From Montifringilla adamsi (Eukaryota; Chordata; Aves; Passeriformes; Passeridae): a DNA stretch of 64,000 nucleotides. The position numbers and the translations under genes were made by a program. The notes under the pieces are model-generated. The model worked only from the letters and a program-made list of their open reading frames with translations. It was not told the DNA's origin and made no database searches. This document shows positions 1-17,557 of this stretch, in pieces (the first letter of the stretch is position 1; each line of letters begins with the position of its first letter). Location of the stretch: NCBI GenBank assembly GCA_017590115.1, contig JAGGNK010010225.1, positions 5,084,001-5,148,000 on the forward strand, given 5' to 3'.

Positions 1-3000
1 CCCAGCCCACACACATGGAGCAGCTCAAGCAGCATGTTTAAATTCCAGAGGCTGCAGGGTGATTCCCATCCGTGCTACCTCTGGATGGGAGATGGCACAA
101 TGTTGTTGCAACCAACTAAGGCTGACTTAAAAGTTAAGTGCAGCTGATAGCTGGATGGTGGGACAGGATGTACTTTGGCCACCTCAGCAGAGGTATGTAG
201 AGGCCAGTGACTCTTTTTCCTCAGGCCTGAAATGCTGGTGGTTCCTCAGGTTGGATCCGAATGCCTGCACTTTTTTGTCCCCTTGGAGAGGCCCTCCTAA
301 TCCTAGTAAACATCCACACATCAGCCAGGAACGCATGAGTTTCCATCAGCAGGCATTTGTGCTTTCGGATGAGTTGGATTTCTTCAGTGCCTGGCACATT
401 TACAATAATATCAGTTTGATCCCAAAACATAAACTTTGCTAAGAGAAAAAAATTGTTTACTTGAAGAGCGCCAAGGAGCAGCATTTTTTCATGCCACAAC
501 AGCTCCTGAAGTTTTCTATTTCTTTTTTTTCCTTATTACCTCAGGAAAAATTCCTAACCTCTTATTTGTCTTATTGACTGATGCTCAGAACAGTGCTGAC
601 ATTTGCACAGATCCACAGTAAGTCCAAGTTCTCTTCTCTGGTTGTTTACAGCGTATAGTGGTTTAAATAGAATAAAAATATTTCCCCCCATGTAAAATTC
701 TTTATCATTTTTTTTCACTCTGGTCAGTTTGTGTGATAAGATCCTTCTGAAACCCTCAGTAATGTGTCTGTCCTGAATAATTTGTGCTCCACAACTGCAG
801 ATGGAACTAGTTCATACAAGTACACTTAGGTGAGGCAACTAATACCAAACCCATGCTTGCATTTCCAGTTTCTTTAAAGCAGAGATTCACTTGCTATCTA
901 CAGTTACTACCTTAAATACTGCCCTCTAAAAGTCTTTATAAAGATAGCTGTAACTGTGACTTTCTTTCGTACATTAAATGATATAAATAGCCATAAGTCA
1001 TCTAACTAATCTTAGCCTCTGGAAGCCAGTGGAAATTTTTCTATCGATTAGAGTCAGCTTGGGTCAAGCCCTACACAGTGTTTTCTGACCCCCTGCCCTA
1101 CTTTTTCTCCATTCCAATTTAACATATATATCTCTGACTCTTTCAGTTGGTGCACTTTTTTCTCTCTGTCAAACAGAAATCCTGATAAGGAGGTCCCAGA
1201 GGTCTTTAGCTTGTCATCACATCCCTTCATAGGCTGAATGTGTGCAGAATGCTTTAGGAAGAAGCAAAAGCTAAATATAGAATAATTTAAAGCTGCCCAT
1301 TAAGGGCATGCCTACATGACACAAATGCAGCTAGCTTAGGTACTGGGAGTGGTGCAGTCACAGAGCTAAGTATAACCAAGCAGAGGATGTGGCTCACAAA
1401 CCATCCCCTTGCACTCACATCCTGTCTCTCGGTATCAGAGCCTTAGAGGAAGATATAAAAGCTCATAATAGACAGTCATATACTAACTTGCCCATAGGGT
1501 AACTCTCTTCCTGATTAAGCTCCTCAGCAGTCAGTTTATAGCCTAAAGCACATAACCCTGCCACCTTTTTCCTCTTACCTAGCATTATTGCAAGTGTGCC
1601 TTTTCTTCACAGACTTTGGTAGTACAACTGGTTGCCTGGGCTGGTCAAATTGATGGGAAATAACCTCATGCAATAGTGATGTATTACCACTAGCCTCATC
1701 TGCCCCTGTAGATTTTAATGGAAGGTGATGACTTGGACTTTTAGTCTAGAAAGATTAAAGCATTAATTCTATGTTAATTAAGCCTATCTTATATGGCAGT
1801 AATATCACTGCCCACCTTTTTCTTTTTGTGCTATAAGTTCCTTAATCTGTCAGTATATCATCTATTTACACAGAAATCAAATCATCACCTAATGAGACAA
1901 AGATGAGAATATATACTGCTTGATTGGGCCAAATGGGATTTTTTGGAAGAGAAGCAGAACGGATAGTGCAAAAGATGTACAAGGAGCTACCCCTTGCCTT
2001 CACTGAAAAAGACTCACACAACTTAGCTACAGGTGATTTCTGACATGTGCTGTCTCAGAGAAGGCATCAGCAGTGCTGTATTGAAGGCACAGTCAGCATA
2101 TGACTGCTGCCTTATGCTCTGACAGCTGCCAGTCCCTTCTCCCCACCACCCAAACCTCTCCAGGGGCAACTGCATTTCCCACTCTGGTGTCTTTTGTACT
2201 AAATACCCTTCTAAGCCTGGATTTTTGTATTTTCCTCTGCCTTTTCCAAACTCTTTTATATCAGTGTCCTGAAGAGCACCTTATTTCAAAGCAGTGATGC
2301 TCTCTAGGAAGTTAACTAAGCTGGAGGCTGGCAGCAATCACGTTGGCACTGCCTGACATGGTGCTGGCCAGGACATCCCTGGTGTGGTGTCACTGCTGTC
2401 ACCAGATCAAAACCATTGCTTCAGAAGTCTTCTTGTAGCTCAGCTCCACCATTCCCCTTCTGAACCCTCCAGGCCACCGAAATATAAGCCCGGTTTGATT
2501 TTTCTCTTCATAAGCTATGTTCATTCTTGGAGAGATGTAATGTCACAATACAAACATAAAGCTATCCTGGGCACAGCAGAGATGCAAATGATGCCTTCTC
2601 CTGGTTTTGGGGAAATTCTGCAGGTTGTATGAAGGGGACACACAGACAGAAATGATAGCCCCAGCTCCTGCAAGGTTTTATGTATCACCCTTTCTTCTCT
2701 CTTCTGCAGCAGCGCAAGCTTACTGTGATTACTGATGTATTTTACAAGGAAAATTCCAGAGAAAACTCAGCTCAGTCACCAACAGACGCAAATATGACTT
2801 GCATCTGGGCATTAAATAGCACGAGTTTGTAGAAAATGAACAGCTTTCATTACAGGTGCCATTGGTCCCTGTGCATTGGTCCAGAGAGTGAGACCTGCCT
2901 TTTACATCCAGGCAAAACAAAGGCAACTATAGTCATATCTGAAAAAATTCTCTGGGAAATAAACCAAAATGCAATTGGCCCTGAGACTTATTACCTGTAA

Positions 3001-4438
3001 CTACCCAAAGGATAGCTGGCAGCTCAAGGACCAAGACAGCTCCAGGCTCTACACAGCACAGTGCTTTTTCCCCTGATTGTTGTCACACTTGAAGTCCAAA
3101 AGATGACTTACAGCTTCAAGGTGCTGAGTTGAATCAAGAGATGATGCATGGGACTCTGTATTGGACCTTGTGTGCTGCTGGATTTGGCCCAGCTGGTCAA
3201 ACTCTTCTTCTGAAAAGCTGGCTTCTGTATCCTGCTAAGAGCCTAAAGAGTTAAAGTTATTAACTGGCTTCTGAATAAAATGCATTAGGAATAAATATGC
3301 TTTAGGATAAACCTATTAAATGGATAAAAATACCATTAGCAGGGGTGAAATATGATTGTGTGACCTTTTAAATAAATAAGCCTGCTATGCACCAAATTAT
3401 GTCAGATAATAAGCTTTATACATGATAAAGTCATGCAGTAGGTCTCAATCTTCAGGCATTCAATGAAATATCGCTAGCCATAAAGGGCTCCTGAAATGTT
3501 ACACTAAAGAAAATTGCTTCCAGCTATAAAAACTTAACTGTTAAAACAAATGGAGTCTCTCTCATAAAACCCTTTGCAAGGCATTAATAGTAAGAGCAAA
3601 AGCCTACTAGAAACAAACCTGAGGCATTTGCAAGTACACAACACTTCTGAAAATAACTCAGATTCCAGATAAGTCTGGAATAACTCTATTGAAAGCAGAA
3701 GGGTGTAACCCCAAAACACCAGCGTGAGATCCAAATTGTATTTGTAGGGCCTTAGAAATATGTTGGTGGGATAGCTCTGGGTACAAACATTGCTGTGTAT
3801 CCAAACTGATCTGCACTTGCAGCTTTGGCACTTGTACAAGCAGTGGAAATGCTGACCTCTCTGTCTGTCCTGAATCTTGGGTCTGGCTGTGTTATGCCTC
3901 AGTGACTTGCCCAGATTACTCCTGACACAACAATATTCCTGCTAAGGGACCATTTGTATTTGATGGGATGGAAACAGAGCTGGATATCATCAGCCTTGTG
4001 AATAAAGGCAGACGTGCATTTAGCCAGATTCAGCTACCAGCTTCACATGCAGCAAAACCGGCTCTCTGCATCAAGTCAGAGTAAGAACTTTCTGCTCTAA
4101 ACCATTACAAATTAGAGGGAAGGAAGCCAATTCTCTCATTCTTTCTAGTGATCACAGGCAAACCAACAAAACCTCCTGGTGAGGCGCTTGCAGTTTTAAT
4201 AAAATCATCATGGTCACTTCATCTCTTGTTACGTGAACATCAGCAAATAAACACAATTCCCAGCTTGGGTCTTGTGCTGGTTTTGGCTGGAACAGAGTTA
4301 ATTAGTTTCAAACACGGTTCCAAGGACTGGAAATACTCTTGGAGTTCCCTGACACAATCAATTATCTTCTTATTTTTAAGAACTTTTGTTGATATCAGAC
4401 ATTAACAAAAAGGACCATTCCTGTTTCTTCTGGGTTTT

Positions 4439-4467
4439 CATTTTTTTGTTTGTTTTGTTTGTTTGTA
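4439..4467. repeat. GTTT-rich simple repeat
   Basis: T-run followed by several GTTT units. Low-complexity DNA with no coding potential. Confidence 0.7.
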
Positions 4468-5634
4468 TTCTTGTGTGGCGGTGTTTGTTGTTTTTTTCCC
4501 CTGAATTGGCAGAAAGCATCCAAGAAAGGATATTCTTAACCTTCTTCTACAAACACTGATAATTTTCACCAAAGCTCAATCCAGAGCAATCTTTTCCAGG
4601 AGGGGCACTTAAAGAGACATACCTAAATTCAAGCACACAAAATTAGCCAGCCTTGCTCCAGTTTCCAAAGAGTTCACTCTCTGAGCCTTGGCAAAGAAAG
4701 AGGTACATTCTCCACAACTAGTTTTAGTGCTTCTGCTAAATACAAAGAGGTACACTATGGCAAACACAACCTAAACAGGATCACTGCAAAGGAATGGGTG
4801 GCATCATGAGACTAGCAGTGAAATTTTATCATGTTTTCCTGAACTGGAGTGCAATGTCTAGAAGCAAATAATAGATCTGTTGCAGGCAGGAGCTCAGCTG
4901 CATCCTGGAGATGCCTCCAGGCACTTGCCATTTTGTTTTATTGCTGTTCCTCACACTGGTGAATTGTAAGCATCAGTCTCACAGAGAAGACACATTATCG
5001 GGGTGAAGGACAATGGCTTGTTATATAATCCTGCCAAATCCTTGATACAGCAGTTCTCAGCAAACAACCATCTTGCTCTGAGTCATCTGGAAAGTCTCTG
5101 GTTCAGTGAGCTTCCAGGAGCAGACCATCAAAACAGGTTGTATTTCCACTTCCCATTTCAAATTACAGGAGGCACTTATGAGTCAAGGCAATAATTTTCT
5201 CTTTATCTGCCTTCAGATGCCATCCCGCATACGGATCCAGCCCGTGCACCTGCTGAGCCAGAAGCCCTGTGGGAGTTCCCAGCCAGTGCTGGATGTCACA
5301 GCTTGCAGCTGTCCTGGGTGGCTGCTGGCACGAGGGCAACCACAATGTGAGGAAATCCTTACCCTGCTCTTCAGAGACCTGGAGATGCTACATGTGGGGC
5401 TGGACTTGCTTAACACTCACCAGCCTTTTTCCAAATGCCCATGGCTGGTCCCTGTCAAAAGCAGGCACTGTGCCCATTAGACCTCTGGGCTGGCCCTGCA
5501 TGGCCATTCACATTTTTTTCTTGTTTTATTTTCCTTTGAGGCAATGCCAAGTCTTAATTCAGTGCCGGGTCACAGATTCCACGCAGCAGGACACACGACA
5601 CTGTGTCTATCTTGGAATTAGGAGCCAGCTCAGA

Positions 5635-5708
5635 CCCACTGCTCTCCTATCTCTGCTCTCCCACCTCTGCTCAGCCCCACTGCTCTCCCATCTCTGCTCA
5701 GCCCCGCT
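5635..5708. repeat. Degenerate pyrimidine-rich tandem repeat
   Basis: Imperfect copies of a segment containing CCACTGCTCTCC and ATCTCTGCTCAGCC follow each other two to three times. It explains the repetitive leucine/serine stretch in the frame read across it, which is not a gene. Confidence 0.7.
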
Positions 5709-5826
5709 GTGCATGACAGACAGTCACAATCAGCTCTTGGGACAACAGCATTGGCATAAGAAGCTGACCAGCTCATCTTTTACAAAACAAACAACCACAA
5801 CTTTGGCAATCTCACTCCTACTGAAT

Positions 5827-5847
5827 AACAACAACAACAACAACAAA
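5827..5847. repeat. (CAA)n microsatellite
   Basis: Uninterrupted AAC/CAA trinucleotide run of about six units. Confidence 0.85.
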
Positions 5848-7852
5848 AAGAACCAAGTCAGCAGCAAGCAGTAGCCTGTTGCACAGAGCTGTAAATAAAC
5901 CCAGGAGAAATGAGATGAGTCAGCTTGGGTTGGCTGGTGGGTGCGGAAAGAGCTGGTCCAGGGTTACCTCTTCAGTGTGGGCCAAAGTGGGGAAGATGGA
6001 AGGCAGTCACTTCCCTGGTTCTCTGTCTGATTCCCTGCACAGGACAAGATTGCTTCAGCCTTCACAGCTATTACAAACTTCCTATGAAAGTACCATACAA
6101 TTCAGTGCTCAAGCTGTAATGCAATTAATCTGATTTTAGGACAATTTGCAGAATCTGCAAAAACCATCAAGTTTCATATCTGTGGTTCATTTCAACCGTC
6201 ATAATTGGGCTAACAGAATTATTCATGCTCAAAACTTCTTATTTTAATTTTTTTTTTCTTAAAACAGGTTAAAATTTCAGAATGTTGTCAGAATAGCACC
6301 TACTAGAAGGTGAGATTGTTTGCTAGAGAGGCATTTTTAAGTTTTTCGTTCTAAACAGATAAGGCCATCACTGGAGAAAATAGAACTCATGTATGCCTAT
6401 GTTTTACACAGTTTTATGATTCTGATATTTTTTATTAAACTAGCCAATGAATGTAATAACTATACTGGAGATTTTCATTTAGCCTCAGGAGTCAGAACAG
6501 TGATTCAGTTTTTCATGGTGTTTTCATTTCTGTTTTCCTTCTCAGCAACCTAAATCATAAATCTAAGGGTTGGGTTTTCAGTGTAATTTACAGTAATCAG
6601 CTTATTTTGTGTTTCCTATTGATATGGTATAACTATTGCTTTAAAATTGCTGTTTACAATGGACAGCAATCAGCTTCCCAACACAAAACATTAGTCTAAA
6701 ATTAAAAACTTATTATCTTACTGTTAGCATATATGGGCTTTTAGTCTCTGCCTCTTAAGAAAGGACTACCAGGCATCTATCAGAAAAAAACTACTTAGAT
6801 GAAGATTTGGGATTAGATTCTACAGATTCAACAGAACCAATTGAATCAAGTATTTTCTATAATTCTATTTCTAAAAAAACAAACCTCAAGAGAAGTCCTT
6901 TTACTTGCACACTGACTTTTCCTGTGTAGCTGAATCTTACTTTGTGTCTTTTTCTGTAAAAAAGATCTTAAGCAGATGTTCTCCACCAGCACCCACAGCA
7001 GTAACTTGCAAAGTGAAAATAATACAAAACTTTCTGTTTTGCTTAAAAGGTTCACCATGACTTTGTTTAACTGTGCCTTGGCAAAACCGCTTTCCAAATA
7101 GTTGCAAACAAAGCAACTTATAACACATTATTTTTATATATGGCTCTGAAAGAACTGAAAACACAAAGCTCAAAACACATAATTTATAAAGGTTGTGTAA
7201 CTTGCTATCTGAACTTATCTGACTAATCATGAAACCCGTGAGAGAGGCAGGTGGATTGTAACAGCAGATGAGTTGAAGGGCCGCAATTCTCATACAAGGA
7301 AAGGGTTCAAATAATTGCTTGTTAGTCACAGAAAAACAATGCTGCAAGAAAACTGTATGAATAAATGAATGAGTGAACACTAGACTAATGAGCTACTTCC
7401 TCTGCTTGGTGGATGAGCTCTCAGGGGATGACGACTCGTTTTTGTTACACTCCTGAACACAGTGCAGAGTTAACAGGGTCTTGGTTTCTGCCTGCTGCTC
7501 TATTGACACACAGCCTGGGGACAAGACCTGGGAAACGGAGAGCTTAAGCACTGGACACAGGACATTTTTTTCACAGCACCCATTGAGAACTGTCCTCCTG
7601 CTCTGGGTTTGGTGAAGTGCAGCCGCTGCCTGGTGTTTCAGGAAAGCAGATTGATACCAGAGACACGGTGGAGCTGTTCTGAGGAGCTGTAGGTTTGTTC
7701 AGTCAGGTTTACACTGTGAGCACTGCCCCACACAGGCCTGGCTGATGAGCCCTGAGGGACCCTGGCTAGCTGTAGCCTTGTCTACCATGTGCTCCTGTCC
7801 CTGAGCAGCACCAGAGTACTAACAAGCCCCACTGAAAGCCAGCTGACTTGTC

Positions 7853-7880
7853 TTTTTTTTTTTTTTTTTTTTTTTTTTTT
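7853..7880. repeat. Poly-T tract (28 T)
   Basis: A continuous run of 28 T, flanked by pyrimidine-rich sequence to about 7,920. The flanks carry no recognisable retroposon, so this is called only as a homopolymer. Confidence 0.9.
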
Positions 7881-10597
7881 CTTTTTACTTCTCCTCCAGT
7901 TCCCCCCCTCTGCCCCCCTCTTTCATGTGCCTCTCCATTCCTGTGTTTCCAAGAGAACTCCTCAACTTGCACATGGACAGCCAGCTTGGGTCCAGAGGCA
8001 CTCCCCTGCTGCTCTTGTGCAAGGAGATACAGACTGCAAAACCCCTGTGGAGTCAGTTGGGTTCAACATACTAACTAGCAAAGGTTTCCCTAAAGCCTGG
8101 CACCAGAAGTGCAGGGAGACCTGAGAAGGCTTGGAAGAGGGGTACCTGCCACTTGAGAGAGCAGTGTCAGCCAGCACTGGTCTTATCAGAGCCAGGCTTA
8201 ATTTAATCATTCATCTGCTCTATGATCTCCAGGACAGCCCTGCTCTCCATTTCCCTGAATGATGGAGGGATGACAGTATTTAACGAGATTGAATGTCATC
8301 TTCATTACAATAACAGCCTTTAATTATATCATTGAATATAATTTGATACCAAAGAAAAGCATCCTTTCTTAAATTTCAGGCAGTGACAATGGGTCCAGAA
8401 GAATTAGGTTCCAGTCCTGGCTTTGCCAGAGGCCTCTTCTGGCCCATTAGGTAAGAGCAGGATAGCCACTGAATTAAAGGTTGTGTAAGCAGTAGCTCAG
8501 ACACTTCCTAACTGTAGGGAGCGAGGCTCTGCAACCTAAACACTCTGTGTGTAATTATTAAATTGAAGCTGATTCAGAACATTGACACATAAAGAGAACA
8601 AGCTACAGGCTCTCTCCATCCTTTCATACAGCTTTACATTTCAAACAATTACTTTAAAAGGACTGAATAAAAAAGTTGGTGGTTGCTCAAAGCCCCAGAA
8701 AAGAGCACCCAATTCAAATCCAAATTGGATTTTTTTTGTGGCTGCAGCAGTGTTCCATCACTCTGAGTATTTTGGCTTGATACTCTCCGAACTAGACTTG
8801 TGTCTGCTGGAAAAGAAAATGGACGTACAAAAATATGGTGTTTTTTCCCAGCTTGGAGAGTGAGTAGATAATAGAGTAGGAATCAGGCTCTATTTTTAGA
8901 GCCTAGCTTTTTAATTCATTAGCTGTACAGAACTCTTCACAGGCAGTCACTTTTCTCTACTGGGTCAAGGCTAGGGAACAACTGCTGCATTACAAGGACA
9001 GAGATAAGTGAGAAAGTAGAGCTATAACTCTCCTCCATCGCTAATTACTTCATTCTGAGGCCCCCACAAAAATCACCAGTGAAATTCCATGACCTTCTGC
9101 TGCAAGGAAGGAGCCAACTGCCTCCTCTACCAGCATCTGTGCCTTTTGCAGGCATCGTGCCAGCATGCCTCTCCCAGCAGCACACAGCTGCCTCGCAGAG
9201 AATCCCAATGCTTCGGAGACAAAGCAAGGAAACAATTACACTCGCTGTTGATTAGTGAGTCCCTACTTTTCAACCTGGCTCGTGTTGCCAAGTAATGAGC
9301 ACTTCTATTAGCTATGTGGAAGGGAGTTTCCTACTTGCTTATTTAAAGAACATCCTAAATCACACAATCTGTTTTTACACATCCCACCCTTCGGGACAGA
9401 AATAGTGCCCTTGCCAGGTCCTCACCTTGTACCAAAAGCTGAGTGATTAGCTAATCTAGGCAGCTGACACAAAAGTGAAATGCAGCCTAATAAAAGCTCA
9501 CAGTCAACTATTTTCAACAGAACCTAAAACCAGGCTGAACCAGCCTGGTACTGTAGAGCCCCACTTTTCTGAAGTTTAACTGTGGTATTCATTTTGTCTT
9601 GCCTAGAAACCAGACAGATATTTTAATTACATCCAAAACATGCCTGCTCAGACTGAGAAATGATCAGTCCTGCAAACAGAGCCAAGTAGATGGCTTGGAA
9701 ACAGATTACTAGATTCCTCTATGTCTTAATATATTTGCCTAGTGAAATTCCTGAAGCTTCCTCTTCCCTCCCCCTGTCCTCCTTCAGCTACAGCTTAGTG
9801 TCCCTGTTTCAGGCAGACCCTTGGTGTCTGGGGAAGACTGAACTCACGTTACAGCCTCTCACTAGGACTTGTCTCAGATGACTGGCTTCTACCACAATCT
9901 TAAGGAACACAGACTACTTGCAATCTCTTGAACTTGCACAACAGGTTTGAGAATCAAGTAGGAAAGCAGAGATCACACAACCTTTTTCTAACCCTGACTC
10001 CCCAAGCCAACAACCCCAAACAAAAAAGATTTTCCTCAATGTTTTGCCTTTTTTAAATAAAGATTTTAATAAAATATACTTAGTCTTTCCACTTCACATG
10101 AATTCTGCACAGTGATGTCCCTTCAAACCCAAAATCCTGTCTAAGAGCATGAGACACTTCCAGTGTGGAAAGACATGAAGGCAATCTGACTTCTTAAAGA
10201 CTTGGAATGAGCTGTACATACCCAGAGCATCCTCTGAAGGCACCACCATCTGTTTCAAATTCCTTCACTGGTCTGCTAGATACCATGCCCTTTTAGATAC
10301 TCTGTCATCAGCAGCTTTCAATAAACTTCAGAGGGGATAGTATTTTCTTTTAAAGTTTTAAAATTAAATTTTTAAAATTTAAATTCTTTTAAAGAATTAC
10401 AAGGGCCACCCTAAAGTAGGTCTCACTGAGGACACCTGCCACGTGCTGCAAGGTTTGAAAGCTGGCAAATGACACAGCATTAGTGCTGACTGCCCTGTCA
10501 CCTGCTGTCACCCTCCCCCATCAATGGCAAGGGTCCCAAACAGCTTAAGAACCCCCAATACTGTATCATCAGTCATGAAGTTGTTGCCTTAAAAAAA

Positions 10598-10700
10598 TCA
10601 TAGATTTGAGTTAAAGGAATCTTAAAGATCAGCTAGTTCCAAATCCCCTGCCATGGGCCGGGACACCTTTTTCTAGACCATGTTGTTCAAACATGCTCTG
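10598..10700 (-). mobile_element. CR1 LINE 3'-end fragment
   Basis: The plus strand shows the reverse complement of the CR1 3' terminus: a degenerate tail (AATCATAGATTTGAG), then AAAGATCAGCTAGTTCCAAATCCCCTGCC-like sequence, then the CATGGGC / GGGACACC block typical of antisense avian CR1 ends. It is short, diverged and 5'-truncated, so non-autonomous. Confidence 0.8.
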
Positions 10701-11518
10701 TACAGCTAATGAATTAAAAAGCTGAGCTCTGAAAATACAGCCTGATTCCTACTCTATTATCTAAAATAATTCCAAAGGAATGGACACTCTGGCCATATTG
10801 GCACTACCTGAAGCTGTTAAATCTACAAACCAGGCAGATCAGCCCCCTCTCTGCAATAACCCCCTCCATGCTCAGGGGAGACCTCACTCATGAAATTTGC
10901 TCTGAGGAACTTCCACTTCCTGTCCTACAACATCACAGGACTATCTTTCAAGAACATCAGTGATACTTTAAAGGACAGGCTAAAAAATCTCCCATATTTA
11001 GAGCAGATACCTTTACCACTTTTTAACAGAAGATTATTTTGCATTTTTCTTGTTTGAATCAAACAAAACATGCCATCAAAAATTGCCACCTTGAGCTTTA
11101 ATTCCTGGCTTTGAGAACACACTGCCAAAATGTCTCTTCTTTAGACTGTAACCCTCCTGGTAAGGACTTAAACTGGAGTATTAAGTGAATTTCTCAGTGA
11201 AAGGGAAAATCTTGACATGTTTTAAATCTCAGGAAAAAACACCAAAACATTCCACATCCCAAGCTGAAGTTTCAGGAAGACACAGTTACTTCGGTCAACC
11301 TTCTTCACAGCCTTCTATCAACCTCTTTTCCTATCACAAATATATATATTATATCCTAATGGATATAATACAGAATCTGTGGAAGCTACGACAGCCATCT
11401 ACCTAATTTACCAGGACCTGCATTTAATCTCCCAGCCTTTATGTGCAAACAGACTTCATGCTGAAAAGGTCACACTGTGATTTCACAAAACGTAGTCTAA
11501 GTACATTCAACTGTAACT

Positions 11519-11726
11519 GTTACCCAAGTGTGTTTATTTCTACCATGCAGAGTAAATCAGAATGCAGCTCTTTAACACAGATGCATGTTTTCTGTTCTGG
11601 TATCTGGAAGGTTTAAGTTGTTACCCAAGTGTGTTTATTTCTACCACCTAACCATGCAGAGTAAATCAAAATGCAGCTCTTTAACACAGATGCATGTTTT
11701 CTGTTCTGGTATCTGGAAGGTTTAAG
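11519..11726. repeat. Tandem duplication, ~100-bp unit, two copies
   Basis: Copy 1 is 11,519-11,617 (99 nt) and copy 2 is 11,620-11,726 (107 nt), both running from GTTACCCAAGTGTG to GGAAGGTTTAAG. They are nearly identical. Copy 2 carries 8 extra bases after TTTCTACC and one visible substitution (AAATCAG versus AAATCAA). The near-identity implies a recent duplication. Confidence 0.95.
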
Positions 11727-12368
11727 AAACTGTCCCCCCTCAGTCTTGACAAATGCAATCCCTACTACTCTACAGTCAATATTTTATTGTTCAGCCTAAA
11801 ACCTTATCATTCTTTGCGATGTGCACACATTTTTAATACTGTGCACTGCAATGTAGAGAGCAAGCTCTACCTTTCCATTCTGTGCTTAGCTGATTTAGAC
11901 AATGTTTGTAGCTGAGAGGCCCAAGAGCTGGTTTGACACTGAAGAAGTACAAAAAACCAGAACTTGAAAAATAAAATAGCCATTAGTATTTAATTACCCA
12001 TAAAAAATAAATGAGCACTTTCAGTTTACATCTCATTGCACAAGATCAAAGCTGGCCATCAGTCCAAGCACAGGACAAACAGACCCCAACCTACAAACGG
12101 TGACTAAATAAACTCGGACCAAGAGAAAAAAGAACATGGACCAGCCCTTGGGCTTTCAATACACATTGCACACGTCCTTCCACGTTATCAAAACTGAAAC
12201 CCATCACAGAACTCTATACTCGGGGCCTACAAGCTCCACAAGTATCAAGTTATATTTTCAAAAGCCTGTCAAAATATGCAACCACCTGAACTCCCAGAGA
12301 ATTCTACGCTTATCCACATAACCCAAGAAGCAGCAGAAGCACTGTTAAATTGAACAACCTGCATGATC

Positions 12369-12374
12369 TTTATT
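12369..12374 (-). terminator. RPL15: RPL15 polyadenylation signal (AATAAA)
   Basis: On the minus strand AATAAA begins 21 nt after the RPL15 stop codon. The transcript would be cleaved roughly 10-30 nt further on, near 12,345, giving a very short 3'UTR. Short UTRs are usual for ribosomal protein mRNAs. Confidence 0.85.
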
Positions 12375-12395
12375 AGATGGCCACGTTTACAAGAA

Positions 12396-16055
<3,660 letters not shown>

Positions 16056-17527
16056 CTGCTGGACAGAGAGCTCAGTGAAAACAGTGCACCAGGAACAACT
16101 CCCAGTCAACATCTTCCAATGAGGGCACCGCACCAAATCTCACACGGAGCAGCACTGAAAGACAGGGAGCTCTCACGCTTCCCCGGACCACTGACACATC
16201 TGGGAACACGGATCACACCTGGCAGCCTTCAGCGTGACACCCTGCAGGCACCATTCCCAGCAATTCTCTTCCTCTTTTATTCATTCTGGAGTGTTAAACT
16301 CCTCAACTGAGAAATTTTCAGCTGCGCTATGTCTGATACTACCAAACCCAACAATTAACACCTGACCTGAGTTTTGCATACAAATCTATCAAGAACTACA
16401 GGACTGTGAGGAGTGTGGCCTTTATTGCTAACTCTGACTTCAGTAAAGTTTTTACTTCTAAGTGAAAGCTTAACAGTTTTCTTAGAAAGTGGAAGTTTAA
16501 CAGTTGCTTAAGAAATGAGCTGGACTGGGACTTTTGCTTCCTTAGAGCTATTCACACGGTGCCTCCCACATCTCAGGAGAGACAAGACCTTCCTGCACAT
16601 CTGCTGAAACTGGGCTTTAAGTAAGATGAGGCATTACTGACCGTGTCATGCTAAAAAATAAGTGTCACAGCTCGGTGTCCTACTGCTACTGACATTTGTG
16701 TTTTGCTCCACAGATGCCCTGTGGGTTTTTATAAAGTTGTTTTTAAAAATCGTTTCTACTGAGCACCATCGGGGATAGTTTGTATAGACTTCAGCAAAGG
16801 ATCAAGACAAAGTTCTTACAGGTAAAATTTTGCCCTTAAGAAAACAATGATTATTACAAACTCCCTCTTATAAGCGGAATATGTCTTAATAATATGAATA
16901 TAATATCAATATGTCTCAAATAACTATGTCTTAATAGTTGAAGGCGTTTCAAAAATCACCTATTACTTTATTTCGTTATCATATTTACTGCTGTTTTCCT
17001 AAAAATCTCTGAGGCCTTACACATCTGCAGCAATCAGCACGTGTACCTGATCTCCATCAAGCCCCCACCCAACTCACCATCAGACACACGCAGCTCACTT
17101 TATTTACATGTAAAAACACGCCAAAACCAGTTCGAGAGTGATTTTGGATGCCTCTCTTGTTTGAACCTGCCTACCGACAGCTCATCCATTCCCATCCCCG
17201 GCCACCCCACCTTTTCAAGGCCTAATGGCACAGAAAACCCCCACGATCAAACCGCAAATCCGGCGCAAACCAGGGCTCGCCGTCTGTCACCGACCTGCAC
17301 CCGCTCTGGCGCGCCAGGGCCACCCGGGGTGCCGCGCTCCCCTCCCCGCCCCACCGAGGCGCGGCCCGCGGGCCCTCCTCCACCGGCCTCCCAGAGGCTC
17401 CGCGCCGCACGAGCAGCCCCATCCCAGCCGGAGCCGGGCGGGCGCGGCGGCGGGACGGGCGGATGGGCGCCCGGATCCCGGGATGGGCGCGGATTGAGGG
17501 AAAGGCCGCGCGCGGACCGGCCCTCAC
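16056..17527 (-). other. RPL15: RPL15 intron 1
   Basis: About 1.5 kb between the TOP exon (donor CATCAG|GTGAGG) and exon 2. AT-rich in the middle (16.8-17.0 kb), rising into the CpG island on the right. No further element recognised. Confidence 0.8.
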
Positions 17528-17557
17528 CTGATGGCGCCCAGCGACGGAAAGGAAAGG
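17528..17557 (-). other. RPL15: RPL15 non-coding exon 1 with 5'TOP tract
   Basis: On the minus strand CCTTTCCTTTCCG leads into GTCGCTGGGCGCCATCAG and a GTGAGG donor. A 5' terminal oligopyrimidine start, under mTOR/LARP1 translational control, is the rule for ribosomal protein genes, and the CCATCAG splice edge agrees with the known RPL15 first exon. The exact first base is inferred. Confidence 0.85.

Larger units (their letters stand above)
1..12344. other. Gene-free spacer downstream of RPL15
   Basis: No exon of a recognisable gene was seen on either strand; all open frames are short, mutually overlapping and unlike known proteins. By vertebrate synteny NR1D2 should lie beyond the left edge on the minus strand, but neither its zinc-finger exon nor its ligand-binding-domain exons were recognised here. 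Visible content is simple repeats, one CR1 tail near 10.6 kb and a tandem duplication near 11.5-11.7 kb. AT-rich blocks around 3.2-3.5 kb and 6.1-6.9 kb are non-coding in all frames and could be conserved regulatory DNA, but this cannot be judged without an alignment. Confidence 0.7.

Noticed and set aside
5269..5874. 201-codon open frame on the plus strand
   Set aside because: Runs through a pyrimidine tandem repeat and a (CAA)n microsatellite, has no recognisable domain, and overlapping frames are equally open.
10437..10448. CACGTG E-box near the position expected for circadian NR1D2 regulation
   Set aside because: A single 6-mer in 12 kb is expected by chance, and no adjacent second E-box or full RORE was found (only AAAGTAGGTCT nearby).
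1..12344. Possible NR1D2 exons in the left flank
   Set aside because: Expected nearby by synteny, but no frame shows the zinc-finger (CKVCGD, CEGCKGFF) or ligand-binding-domain sequence.
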